A DNA stretch of 64,000 bases from Chryseobacterium sp. (GTDB lineage Bacteria > Bacteroidota > Bacteroidia > Flavobacteriales > Weeksellaceae), in assembly GCF_029240215.1 (NCBI RefSeq), contig NZ_JARBTK010000001.1:806001-870000 (forward strand), read 5' to 3'. Below are positions 54,742-63,265 of this stretch, one piece after another. The notes beneath the pieces were generated by a model. That model saw only the letters and a program-made list of their open reading frames with translations. It ran no database searches and was not told the DNA's origin. A program made the position numbers and the translations under genes. Positions within the stretch are counted from its first letter, which is position 1. Each line of letters starts with the position of its first letter.

Positions 54742-55260
54742 TTAAATGTTGTGATTGACCAAGAGTTCCTGCAATTTTTTTCTCGCAAAATTGAGCTGAG
54801 ATTTTGAAGTTCCTTCGCTTATAGAAAGCATTGTTGCAATCTCTTTGTGCGGATAACCTTCAATCGCAAACAGATTGAAAATCGCTCTGCAACCTTCGGG
54901 AAGGAAATTGAGCAGCTTCAAAATGTCTTTTTCAAAAGAAATACTGTCTGTTGGAGTTCCTGTCGATTCTACCAACTCTTCTTCTAAAGAAATGTTGAGA
55001 GCTTTCATACTTCTTAACTTTTGGAGACATTCGTTGACGGCAACTTTTCTCGCCCAAGCCTCAAAAATTTCGTGATTTTGAAGCTGATTTAGCTTTGTGA
55101 AAATCTTATAGAAAGTATCTGCCAATACTTCTTCAATATCTTCATCATTTTTAAGATAGCGTTTGCAGACTGTGTGCAGCTTGCCCGCCATTTTCTCGTA
55201 AACCTTCCGCTGTGCATTGCGGTCGTTCCGTTGGCATTCTAACAGTAATTCTTTTTCCAT
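54742..55260 (-). CDS. ECF-type RNA polymerase sigma factor
   Basis: 172 residues. Region 2 (YEKMAGKLHTVCKRYLKNDE, DIEEVLADTFYKIFTKLNQL) and region 4 (LNFLPEGCRAIFNLFAIEGY, PHKEIATMLSISEGTSKSQL) of the ECF sigma-70 group, joined by a short linker. It directs RNA polymerase to a small regulon, probably including its own operon with the vWA fusion protein, whose N-terminus could be the anti-sigma part. An AACC/CATCTA promoter-like pair lies before it. Confidence 0.92.
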   Translation of the reverse strand: MEKELLLECQRNDRNAQRKVYEKMAGKLHTVCKRYLKNDEDIEEVLADTFYKIFTKLNQLQNHEIFEAWARKVAVNECLQKLRSMKALNISLEEELVESTGTPTDSISFEKDILKLLNFLPEGCRAIFNLFAIEGYPHKEIATMLSISEGTSKSQLNFARKKLQELLVNHNI

Positions 55261-55280
55261 AATCAGGCTTTATACTCTTA

Positions 55281-55306
55281 TAGATGCAGGAAATTTTAAA
55301 AAGGTT
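55281..55306 (-). promoter_or_regulatory. Candidate ECF-dependent promoter
   Basis: Minus strand AACC (55306-55303), 16-base spacer and CATCTA (55286-55281). AAC in the -35 and a GTC/ATC-type -10 are the usual form of ECF promoters, so this may be an autoregulatory site of the sigma gene starting at 55260. No other site in the window is available for comparison. Confidence 0.4.
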
Positions 55307-55377
55307 GGAAACATGATAAACTTTTTCTAAAAATAAGGAAATACTCAAAGTAAAGAAGGTAAAAAGTTGTAGAGTTT

Positions 55378-55418
<41 letters not shown>

Positions 55419-55549
55419 GCGTCCGAACTGTTTAACTGTATAACTAAAAACCGTAAAGTATTAACCCTTTTTAACATTCAATCTTGTAACATACGGTTAA
55501 CATTGTCGACTATTTAAATATAATTCTTACAGGGTGAAATTGTTTAAAA

Positions 55550-55578
55550 TTGTTTTAGTACTGCTAAAAATAGATTTC
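55550..55578 (+). promoter_or_regulatory. Promoter of the C1 peptidase gene
   Basis: TTG (55550-55552), an 18-base spacer, then TAGATTTC (55571-55578), one base from the TAnnTTTG consensus, 30 bases before the start. Confidence 0.45.
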
Positions 55579-55608
55579 ATTTAACTGTAAATAAACAGTA
55601 TGTTTCTT

Positions 55609-56811
55609 ATGAAAAATAAAAGATTTGCATCATTGCTTGTTGTTTTATGTACAGGAAGTATGATCTTTGCTCAGGATGACCTGATCAACAAGTTGAAAAA
55701 CAATCAGTCTCAAAATGCCAATTTCCAGTTTACCACATTAAAAGATGTGGGAGCTACTTCGGTGAAAAACCAAGGTTCGTCAGGAACTTGCTGGAGTTAT
55801 TCGGGAAACTCTTTTTTAGAATCCGAAATGCAAAGAATGGGTAAAAAACCTGTTGATTTGGCAGAAATTTTTACGGCAAGAAATTCTTATCACGATAAGG
55901 CAAAATTATATGTTTTAAACAGCGGAGCGATCAGTTGGGGCGATGGTGGAGAATTACATGATGTTGTCAATATGTATAAAAAATACGGAGCCGTTCCGCA
56001 GGAAGTTTACACAGGATTAAAATCTGGACAGACTTTAAATAATTTCAATGAAATGCAAGGGAAACTGAAACCTGTTTTAGAAGGTTTGGTTGCAGCATCT
56101 TCAAAAGGAAAACTTCCTGATAACTGGATGAATTCTGTGGATGCAATTCTTGATGAATATCTTGGAAAAGTTCCCGCAAACTTCACTTATGAAGGGAAAA
56201 ATTATACTCCAAAAACATTTGCTAAAGAAGTTGTAGGAATTAATCCCGAAGATTATGTAGAATTGTCTTCTTACAAAGATTATCCATACTATCAGAAATT
56301 TGTAGTTCCGATTCCTGATAACTGGAGTCATGATACAGACTGGAATATCCCGATGAATGAAATGACAGCGATCATTGATAATGCTGTTAGCAAAGGTTAT
56401 TCTGTAGGTTGGGCAACAGATGTTTCTGAACCATATTTTTCTTACAAAAATGGTGTTGCATATGTACCGGATGTAGATTTGGATCAGATTACTCCGGAAG
56501 TAAAAAAAGAATTGTTTACACAGCCTAAAAAAGACAAAACCATCACTGAAGATCTTCGTCAAAAAGCGTTGAACAACCTTACGACAACCGATGATCACGG
56601 AATGCACATCGTAGGTTTGGCAAAAGATCAAACCGGAAAACAATATTACATGGTGAAAAATTCTTGGGGAGTAACCAACGATTTTGATGGATATCTGTAT
56701 GTGACAAGACCGTATGTTGAGTATAAATCAACAGCAATTTTGGTTCACAAAAATGCAATTCCAAAGAACATCAGAAAACAATTGAAACCAAACAAGAATA
56801 TTGGATTATAG
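55609..56811 (+). CDS. Secreted C1-family cysteine peptidase (bleomycin hydrolase-like)
   Basis: 400 residues from ATG 55609 (an ATG at 55600 only adds MFL). Sec signal MKNKRFASLLVVLCTGSMIF ending at AQ. The papain-fold catalytic Cys is in NQGSSGTCWSYSGNSF (C61 from this start), with His in DDHGMHIVGL and Asn in VKNSWG near the end. Architecture and a DYPYYQKFV insert fit the aminopeptidase C/bleomycin hydrolase branch, which is normally cytosolic; the signal peptide makes this one periplasmic or exported. Divergent from the ECF sigma operon across the (TTAG)10 repeat. Confidence 0.88.
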   Translation: MKNKRFASLLVVLCTGSMIFAQDDLINKLKNNQSQNANFQFTTLKDVGATSVKNQGSSGTCWSYSGNSFLESEMQRMGKKPVDLAEIFTARNSYHDKAKLYVLNSGAISWGDGGELHDVVNMYKKYGAVPQEVYTGLKSGQTLNNFNEMQGKLKPVLEGLVAASSKGKLPDNWMNSVDAILDEYLGKVPANFTYEGKNYTPKTFAKEVVGINPEDYVELSSYKDYPYYQKFVVPIPDNWSHDTDWNIPMNEMTAIIDNAVSKGYSVGWATDVSEPYFSYKNGVAYVPDVDLDQITPEVKKELFTQPKKDKTITEDLRQKALNNLTTTDDHGMHIVGLAKDQTGKQYYMVKNSWGVTNDFDGYLYVTRPYVEYKSTAILVHKNAIPKNIRKQLKPNKNIGL

Positions 56812-56867
56812 GAAGTCATTATTGTCATTCAGTTGACAATTTTAGATATTTTTAAACTTGTTAATAG

Positions 56868-56902
56868 ACCGCTTTGAGATTTTTTCATAAGGCGGTTTTT
56901 TT
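56868..56902 (+). terminator. Terminator of the peptidase gene
   Basis: ACCGC-TT (from 56868) pairs with AAG-GCGGT (ending 56896) with one bulge, followed by T7 (56896-56902). It lies 57 bases after the stop. Confidence 0.65.
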
Positions 56903-56942
56903 AAATTTTCAGTTAAAAAATAAAAGTGAATTTTACAATCTT

Positions 56943-57009
56943 TTTGTCATTCCGTAGGAATCTAGACTTAGTTTTAAAATATATGTTTAGATTCCTACGG
57001 AATGACAAA
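56943..57009. repeat. Long palindromic intergenic repeat
   Basis: A perfect 22-bp inverted repeat: 56943-56964, beginning TTTGTCATTCCGTAGGAATC, against 56988-57009, with a 23-base AT-rich loop. More GC-rich than its surroundings. TGTCATTCCGTAGGAATCTA is, from memory, a common intergenic sequence in Chryseobacterium. It lies between two terminators of convergent genes. Confidence 0.75.
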
Positions 57010-57061
57010 CTGTATCTATTTCATTATATTTTAAACTAATTGATAATTTCAAAAAACAAAA

Positions 57062-57087
57062 AAACCGCTTCTAAAAGAAAGCGGTTT
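57062..57087 (-). terminator. Terminator of the E1 gene
   Basis: AAACCGCTT (57062-57070) pairs with AAGCGGTTT (57079-57087), 8-base loop. On the minus strand it is followed by a T run. It lies 20 bases after the E1 stop. Confidence 0.8.
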
Positions 57088-57107
57088 CAATTTTATAAAA
57101 ATCTCAA

Positions 57108-59546
57108 TTAAAATATCGCAGGATATTTCTGAGGATTTGTTTCATTAAATAATGCATAAATTCTTTCTACCATATCATCTGAAGACGGCTTAGAGAAATA
57201 ATCTCCGTCGCTTGCATATGCAGGTCTGTGATTGTTTGCAGCGATCGTCAACGGATCAGAATCTAAGAATCTGAAAGCTTTTTGTTTTTCTAAAATTTGC
57301 TGAAGAATAAATGCTGAAGTTCCGCCTTCCACATCTTCATCGATTACGACCAATCTGTTGGTTCTCTTCACAGATTCAGCAATTTCATGCGTTAAATCAA
57401 AAGGAATTAACGACTGAACGTCAATAACTTCCGCAGAAATCCCTAGTTTTTCTAGTTCTTCTGCTGCTTCCATGACAATTCTCCAAGTTGAACCATACGT
57501 TACTAAAGTAACATCTTTTCCTTCTTTTGTCACTTCAATTTTTCCGACAGGAACAGTAAATTCACCTAAGTTATCCGGTTGTTTTTCTTTTAATCGGTAT
57601 CCGTTCAGACATTCAACAATCACAGCTGGATCGTCACTTTGAAGCATGGTATTGTAGAATCCGGCAGCTTTCGTCAGGTTTCTTGGTACTAATACCAAAA
57701 TACCTTTTGAAAGATTCAGAATTCCCGCCATTGGAGAACCTGAATGCCAAACTCCTTCCAGTCTATGACCTCTCGTTCTGATAATTACGGGAGCTTTCTG
57801 ACCGCCTTTTGTTCTATATTGAACGGTCGCCAAATCATCGCTCATTCCCTGTAAACAGTACAAAATATAATCTAAATACTGAATTTCGGCAATCGGTCTT
57901 AAACCTCTCATTGCCATTCCGATTCCCTGACCAAGAATGGTCGCTTCACGGATTCCTGTATCGGCAACACGAATGTCACCGTATTTTTCCTGCATTCCTT
58001 CCAATCCCTGGTTCACGTCACCGATATTTCCGGCATCTTCACCAAAGACCAAAGTTTGAGGATATTTTTCAAATATTTTATCAAAATTATTTCTTACCAC
58101 TACTCTTCCATCCACATCCTGAGACGCTTCTGTGAATACCGGTTTTACTTCTTTTATATTTTCAGCTTTCCACTGAGACTGCGAATATAAATGAGAAGAA
58201 TAATTATCTTTTTCAACTTCAAAAACTTCATTGTACTTGTTCATCAACTGAGTTCTTTCCGCAGAATTGGTTCCTCTTGTTGCCAATAAAGATTTTCTCA
58301 CCAAATGGAAAACATCTTTTTTAGCTTTAGAAACCAATTTATTATATTGATTTATATAAGTTTCAATTTCAGAATTCTGGCCTTTCAAATTTTCAACTAA
58401 AGGTAAAACCGAAAAAGCCAATTCTGTAAGCGTTTTTTGATAATTTTCCCAAGCAGTTTTCTGTCCTGCTTTTACTTTTTTCTTAGCTTCCTCATCAATT
58501 GCATCCAGTTCTTCAACACTTGCAATGATCTCTTCATTTCCTTCAATTTCGATTGAATAATTTAAAATCCATTCTCTGAATTTCAACAATCCGTCAAAAT
58601 CCGCTTCCCAAGATAAACGGTCTTCGTTCTTATATCTTTCGTGAGAACCTGAAGTTGAGTGCCCTTGAGGTTGCGTAACTTCAATTACATGAACAACAAC
58701 AGGAACAGATTCAGTTCTTGCAAAATGTTCTGCTTTCGCATAAGCATCCAATAAAGCCGGATAATCCCAAGCTTTCACCTGAATAATTTCACAACCCTGA
58801 TTTTCACCTTCTTTTCTTTGGAAACCGCTCAACATTTCAGAAATATCAGCTTTTGCTCTCTGTTTCATCGTTGGAACTGAAATCCCGTAACCGTCATCCC
58901 AGATTGAAACAATCATTGGAACTTGAAGAGCACATGCTGCATTTAAAGTTTCCCAGAAATGACCTTCGGCAGTTGAGGCATCTCCAATTGTTCCGAAAGC
59001 GATTTCGTTTCCTTCGTTAGAGAACTTTTCAGAACCGTCAAATTTTACTGATTTATATATTTTTGAAGCTTGAGCTAAACCTAATAATCTTGGCATTTGT
59101 CCGGCAGTCGGAGAAATATCAGAAGAAATATTTTTCTGATCCATCAAATTTTTCCAGCTTCCGTCTTCATTTAAACTTCTTGTGGCAAAGTGACCATTCA
59201 TCTGTCTTCCGGCAGATGCAGGCTCTCTTTCCACACTTGTATCTGCATATAACTGAGCAAAAAAACTTTCAACCGATAAAGCATCTATAGCCAACGCAAA
59301 AGTCTGATCTCTATAATATCCAGAACGGAAATCTCCGTTTCTGAAAACTTTCGCCATTGCCAATTGCGGCAACTCTTTTCCGTCTCCAAAAATTCCGAAC
59401 TTCGCCTTTCCGGTAAGAACTTCTCTTCTGCCCAAATAAGACATTTCACGAGAGATTCTTCCTAATTTATAGTCTTCAAGTATCTGATTTTTAAAATCTT
59501 GAAAAGAAATCTGCTGAGTTTCAATATAGGTTGTCTGCATAGCCAA
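57108..59546 (-). CDS. Fused 2-oxoacid dehydrogenase E1 (alpha and beta subunits)
   Basis: 812 residues, the alpha and beta halves of a branched-chain-type E1 joined in one chain. The alpha half (to ~400) has the thiamine diphosphate motif around GDASTAEGHFWETLNAACAL (188-208) and YGISVPT. The beta half (from ~480) has VFGEDAGNIGDVNQGLEGMQ, TGIREATILGQGIGMAMRGL and RPIAEIQYLDY. It decarboxylates a 2-oxoacid (2-oxoisovalerate or pyruvate) and loads the acyl group on E2. Fused E1 of this kind is common in Bacteroidota. No E2 gene is adjacent; the E3 at 42414-43802 may complete the complex. Confidence 0.92.
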   Translation of the reverse strand: MAMQTTYIETQQISFQDFKNQILEDYKLGRISREMSYLGRREVLTGKAKFGIFGDGKELPQLAMAKVFRNGDFRSGYYRDQTFALAIDALSVESFFAQLYADTSVEREPASAGRQMNGHFATRSLNEDGSWKNLMDQKNISSDISPTAGQMPRLLGLAQASKIYKSVKFDGSEKFSNEGNEIAFGTIGDASTAEGHFWETLNAACALQVPMIVSIWDDGYGISVPTMKQRAKADISEMLSGFQRKEGENQGCEIIQVKAWDYPALLDAYAKAEHFARTESVPVVVHVIEVTQPQGHSTSGSHERYKNEDRLSWEADFDGLLKFREWILNYSIEIEGNEEIIASVEELDAIDEEAKKKVKAGQKTAWENYQKTLTELAFSVLPLVENLKGQNSEIETYINQYNKLVSKAKKDVFHLVRKSLLATRGTNSAERTQLMNKYNEVFEVEKDNYSSHLYSQSQWKAENIKEVKPVFTEASQDVDGRVVVRNNFDKIFEKYPQTLVFGEDAGNIGDVNQGLEGMQEKYGDIRVADTGIREATILGQGIGMAMRGLRPIAEIQYLDYILYCLQGMSDDLATVQYRTKGGQKAPVIIRTRGHRLEGVWHSGSPMAGILNLSKGILVLVPRNLTKAAGFYNTMLQSDDPAVIVECLNGYRLKEKQPDNLGEFTVPVGKIEVTKEGKDVTLVTYGSTWRIVMEAAEELEKLGISAEVIDVQSLIPFDLTHEIAESVKRTNRLVVIDEDVEGGTSAFILQQILEKQKAFRFLDSDPLTIAANNHRPAYASDGDYFSKPSSDDMVERIYALFNETNPQKYPAIF

Positions 59547-59632
59547 ATATTAAATATTTTTTAATTCTGAAGTATTTTGCTAATATACACTTTTTATATT
59601 AATTTTAATTTTCAAGAATGTTTTTTAAAAAT

Positions 59633-59662
59633 TTGATAATGAAAAAAAATGTATTTACTTTG
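59633..59662 (+). promoter_or_regulatory. Promoter of the small membrane-protein gene
   Basis: TTG (59633-59635), a 19-base spacer, TTACTTTG (59655-59662), close to TAnnTTTG, 16 bases before the start. Confidence 0.5.
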
Positions 59663-59678
59663 AATAAAACTCTGTAAT

Positions 59679-59975
59679 ATGGAAAAAAAATCAACCCACA
59701 TCCTCAATGCATCGAGTAATCTTTTGGGATTTTCTCTGATCATCATTACCTCATTAAAAATCACTAAAACGAGTCATCATACATTTTTAGACGAGTTTGC
59801 AGGCATCGCATGTGTATTTTTTGCGTGCAGCAGTTTATTTTCTTTCATGTCGATAAGATCTAAAAAAGAAAGTCTGGGAAACAGATATGAGAGTATTGCG
59901 GATTATTTATTTTTAATCGCTTTATTTTGTATTATTTTGTCTGTGATTATTATAACAACAACAATAATTGATTAA
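59679..59975 (+). CDS. Small membrane protein of unknown function
   Basis: 98 residues with three hydrophobic helices (about 12-28, 42-58, 74-94) and a basic loop SIRSKKESLGNRYESIADY. No signal peptide and no recognised family. A promoter lies just upstream. It stands between two minus-strand genes, so it is its own transcription unit. Confidence 0.7.
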   Translation: MEKKSTHILNASSNLLGFSLIIITSLKITKTSHHTFLDEFAGIACVFFACSSLFSFMSIRSKKESLGNRYESIADYLFLIALFCIILSVIIITTTIID

Positions 59976-60033
59976 AATTCCTGTTTTTTTGTTTTCTTTA
60001 AATTAACATTGAAATTTTAATACAAATGATTAA

Positions 60034-61011
60034 TTAGAATTTTCTTTCAATCACATAATCCAACATCATGTGCAGAGATTTTCTCACTTCAGAATCAGGA
60101 AATTCATCAAGAATATCTTTTGCTTTCTGCTGAAAATCTTTCATTACCTGAATTGCATAATCTAAACCGCCGGAACTTTTCACGAAAGCAATAAGTTCTT
60201 TTACACGTTTTTGATCATTGTTGTAACGTTTTATGGTGTTGAAATAATATTTTCTATCGGTTTCGCTGGCAATTTTTAAAGTATGAATTAAAGGCAGCGT
60301 CATTTTCTGCTCTTTAATATCAATTCCAACCGGTTTTCCGATCACATTTGAACTTAAATAATCGAATAAATCATCTTTGATTTGAAAAGCCATTCCGGTA
60401 TACGTTCCGAACTGCATCATTTTCTTGGCTAAATTTTCATCAGCATCATTTGACAAAGCTCCAATTTCGCAACACGCTGCGATTAAAGTAGCTGTTTTCT
60501 GACGGATAATTTCGTAATAAACATCTTCAGTAATGTCGAGTTTCCTAGCTTTTTCCAATTGAAGAAGTTCGCCTTCAGACATTTCTCTGATCGTTCTGGA
60601 AATCACAGAAAGCAAATCGTAATCTTTATGGTCTGTAGAAAGTAAAACCGCTTTTGAGAGTAAGAAATCACCAACTAAAACGGCAATTTTATTCTTCCAT
60701 AAAGCATTTATAGAAAAGAAATTACGCCTTTTAAAACTTTCATCCACTACATCATCATGCACCAAAGTTGCCGTGTGAATAAGCTCAATCATCGAAGCTC
60801 CGCGGTACGTTTTTTCGTTGACATCACCTATCAGTTTAGCACATAGAAAAACAAACATCGGACGCATCTGCTTCCCTTTTGTCGTAACAATAAAACGGGT
60901 AACTTTATCGAGTAAAGCGACTTTGCTTTGCATGGATTCATAAAACTTCTGCTCGAAAAGTTTCATTTCCTCATTGATCGGTCGTTTGATTTCTTCTACA
61001 ATATTTGACAC
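60034..61011 (-). CDS. Long-chain polyprenyl diphosphate synthase
   Basis: 325 residues, all-helical isoprenoid synthase. The two Asp-rich motifs are DDVVD (86-90, LVHDDVVDES) and DDLFD (213-217, FQIKDDLFDY), which bind Mg-diphosphate; GKQMRP and QKTATL complete the family pattern. It elongates farnesyl diphosphate to the side chain of menaquinone (octa- to hepta-prenyl range). Exact chain length is not predictable. Stand-alone gene. Confidence 0.93.
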   Translation of the reverse strand: MSNIVEEIKRPINEEMKLFEQKFYESMQSKVALLDKVTRFIVTTKGKQMRPMFVFLCAKLIGDVNEKTYRGASMIELIHTATLVHDDVVDESFKRRNFFSINALWKNKIAVLVGDFLLSKAVLLSTDHKDYDLLSVISRTIREMSEGELLQLEKARKLDITEDVYYEIIRQKTATLIAACCEIGALSNDADENLAKKMMQFGTYTGMAFQIKDDLFDYLSSNVIGKPVGIDIKEQKMTLPLIHTLKIASETDRKYYFNTIKRYNNDQKRVKELIAFVKSSGGLDYAIQVMKDFQQKAKDILDEFPDSEVRKSLHMMLDYVIERKF

Positions 61012-61173
61012 TATCTAAGAATGATTGGTTGAGTATTTATTAATTCTCACAAAGATAATTTTTTTCATCTGTTTATTCCTATTTTTTTTAAAAGGTCAGA
61101 TGGAAAACCCAAAATTATTCCATATACATAAAAGAAAGTTTTATCACAGGTTTTTCAGCCAATTTTAACAAAA

Positions 61174-62052
61174 TTAAAGTTTGAGTTTTTCTTTAGGAAT
61201 AAAATAAAAAAACGGCTTCGTTTTCTTAATCGGCGAATAGAATTTTTCTCCTGAAATATAAATTCCTTTTTCATCGACGGCAATTCCTTCAATCTGCCCG
61301 ATTGACAAAGCACTACCTAAATAAAAATGTCTTGAATTTTCTTTAAAAAAAACTCCTGAATCGGTTTCATTAAAAACATCTAAAAAAACTTCGGTTTTCT
61401 TGGTATACCCCACAAGGTAAAGTTTCTTTTCGTAATAATAAGCATCCGTAACCACAAAACCTGTTTTGTAAGTTTCAACTTTCTGAGCAGCTTGATTTTG
61501 AAAATTTTCAGGATCAATTGTGTAATGAGTTGTAGATTTCGAAGCCCATTCTTTGGTGAAAATGTGAATTTTTCCGTTTAAATATATTATCGATTCCAAA
61601 TCGAAATCTGTCGAAATATTTTTTGATGTGAAATCGTTTTGCTCAGGATAATAAAAAGAAATGGTTTTCATTGCATCATTTTGCAATTCGTTATTCTGGA
61701 ATGGAATTTTATAGATTTTTAAATCTTTTCTGGTTCCTGCATTGTTACCAAAATCTCCGATGTAAAAATTCTTACCATCATTAGTCAACGCCTCCCAATC
61801 TTTGTTTTCGGCATTTGTTTTTAAAACTTTGAGGATTTTTCCTGAGTTTTTATCAATTTCATATAATTCTGCAGGATTTCCGCTGTCATTGAAAGTATAT
61901 AATTTTCCATCAAAAAAGTTCAGCCCAGAAGTTTCTTGGATCGAATCGTTTAAAACTGAAACTCTGAATTTTTTAAGCTTAAAAATTTCTGCCTGTTGAG
62001 AAAAAGCAGTTTGAGAAAAACAAATGATAAAAAGCAGAATGATTTTTTTCAT
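61174..62052 (-). CDS. Secreted beta-propeller-like hypothetical protein
   Basis: 292 residues with a signal peptide ending at TAFSQ. Repeating strands such as SGLNFFDGKLYTFNDSGNPA, DWEALTNDGKNFYIGDFGNN and SIIYLNGKIHIFTKEW, and a GQIEGIAVDEKGIYISGEKF near the end, resemble the SdiA-regulated/SMP-30-like six-bladed propellers. Periplasmic or surface location is likely. No catalytic motif is evident. Confidence 0.7.
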   Translation of the reverse strand: MKKIILLFIICFSQTAFSQQAEIFKLKKFRVSVLNDSIQETSGLNFFDGKLYTFNDSGNPAELYEIDKNSGKILKVLKTNAENKDWEALTNDGKNFYIGDFGNNAGTRKDLKIYKIPFQNNELQNDAMKTISFYYPEQNDFTSKNISTDFDLESIIYLNGKIHIFTKEWASKSTTHYTIDPENFQNQAAQKVETYKTGFVVTDAYYYEKKLYLVGYTKKTEVFLDVFNETDSGVFFKENSRHFYLGSALSIGQIEGIAVDEKGIYISGEKFYSPIKKTKPFFYFIPKEKLKL

Positions 62053-62131
62053 CCTACAAAAATAGTATTTTAAGTATAAACTGATCGTTAAGAATGATCA
62101 AGCCATTGATAAAGCATTGATCTTAATTGAA

Positions 62132-63166
62132 TTATTCAGCATTTTTATTCGCTAACTGTCCACAAGCAGCATCAATATCGCCACCACGACTTTTTCTGAT
62201 CATAACGGTAATTCCTGCGTTTTCAAGCTGACGAACATAGTTTTCCTCCGCTTTTTTGTTACACTGATCGTATTTTCCGTCTCCGATTGGGTTGTATTGA
62301 ATCAAATTGACTTTAGAAGGAATCTGTTTGCAATATTTAATTAAAGCTTTAATGTCCTCATCTCCATCATTGATACCTTTCCAAACGCAATATTCAAAAG
62401 TAACTACAGAACCTGTTTTTTTGTACCAGTATTGAAGTGATTCCATAATATCCGTCAAAGGAAATTTATCTGAGAACGGCATGATTTCGTTACGCTTAGA
62501 TTCAATCGCTGAGTGTAAAGACAATGCTAATTTCACTCGTAATTCGTCATCCGCCAACATTTTGATCATCTTTGGAATTCCTGATGTAGAAACGGTAATT
62601 CTTCTTGGCGACATTCCCAAACCTTCCGGCTGAGTGATTTTTTTAATGGCTTCCACCACGTTTTTGTAATTCATCATCGGCTCACCCATTCCCATAAAAA
62701 CAATGTTGGTTAACGGTCTGTTGAAATACATTTTGCTTTGACTGTCAATTAATGCAACCTGATCTACAATTTCGGCGACTTCAAGATTTCTCATCCTTTT
62801 AAGTCTTGCTGTAGCACAGAATTCACAGTTTAATGAGCAGCCGACCTGTGAAGAAACACAAGCTGTCGTTCTGGTTTCGGTTGGAATCAAAACAGATTCT
62901 ACCAATAAACCATCGTGAAGTTTTACTCCGTTTTTAATGGTTCCATCGGTGCTTTTCTGAAGTTGATCGACAGAAACAGGATTGATGGTATACTCTTCGG
63001 AAATTTTGTCACGAAGCTGCTTTGAAAGATTCGTCATCTCTTCAATCGAATGCAGATTTTTGCTCCACAGCCAGTCATAAACCTGCTTCGCACGGAACGG
63101 TTTTTCTCCCAAAGACCCAAAATAGTCCTTAAGCTGATCGAGTGATAATGTACGGATGTCTTTCAA
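62132..63166 (-). CDS. rlmN: 23S rRNA/tRNA (adenine-C2)-methyltransferase RlmN
   Basis: 344 residues, radical SAM. The 4Fe-4S cluster Cys are C110, C114 and C117 in GCSLNCEFC; the mechanistic Cys pair is C103 (ACVSSQVG) and C335 near the C-terminus (AACGQL). It methylates C2 of A2503 in 23S rRNA and A37 in some tRNAs. Length and motifs are standard. Located downstream of queA on the same strand, 99 bases apart. Confidence 0.96.
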   Translation of the reverse strand: MKDIRTLSLDQLKDYFGSLGEKPFRAKQVYDWLWSKNLHSIEEMTNLSKQLRDKISEEYTINPVSVDQLQKSTDGTIKNGVKLHDGLLVESVLIPTETRTTACVSSQVGCSLNCEFCATARLKRMRNLEVAEIVDQVALIDSQSKMYFNRPLTNIVFMGMGEPMMNYKNVVEAIKKITQPEGLGMSPRRITVSTSGIPKMIKMLADDELRVKLALSLHSAIESKRNEIMPFSDKFPLTDIMESLQYWYKKTGSVVTFEYCVWKGINDGDEDIKALIKYCKQIPSKVNLIQYNPIGDGKYDQCNKKAEENYVRQLENAGITVMIRKSRGGDIDAACGQLANKNAE

Positions 63167-63190
63167 AGTATTGTTTATTATAGATTTAAA

Positions 63191-63247
63191 TTATAAATTT
63201 TAGATTAAAACCCTTTAAAAAATTAGGATTCAATCTAAAATTTATAA
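63191..63247. repeat. Perfect 16-bp inverted repeat between queA and rlmN
   Basis: TTATAAATTTTAGATT (63191-63206) is perfectly complementary to 63232-63247, with a 25-base spacer, and continues into more AT-only repeats (AATCTATAATTTAAAATTA). It may be the terminator of queA (minus strand), though it has no GC core. Confidence 0.6.
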
Positions 63248-63265
63248 TCTATAATTTAAAATTAA

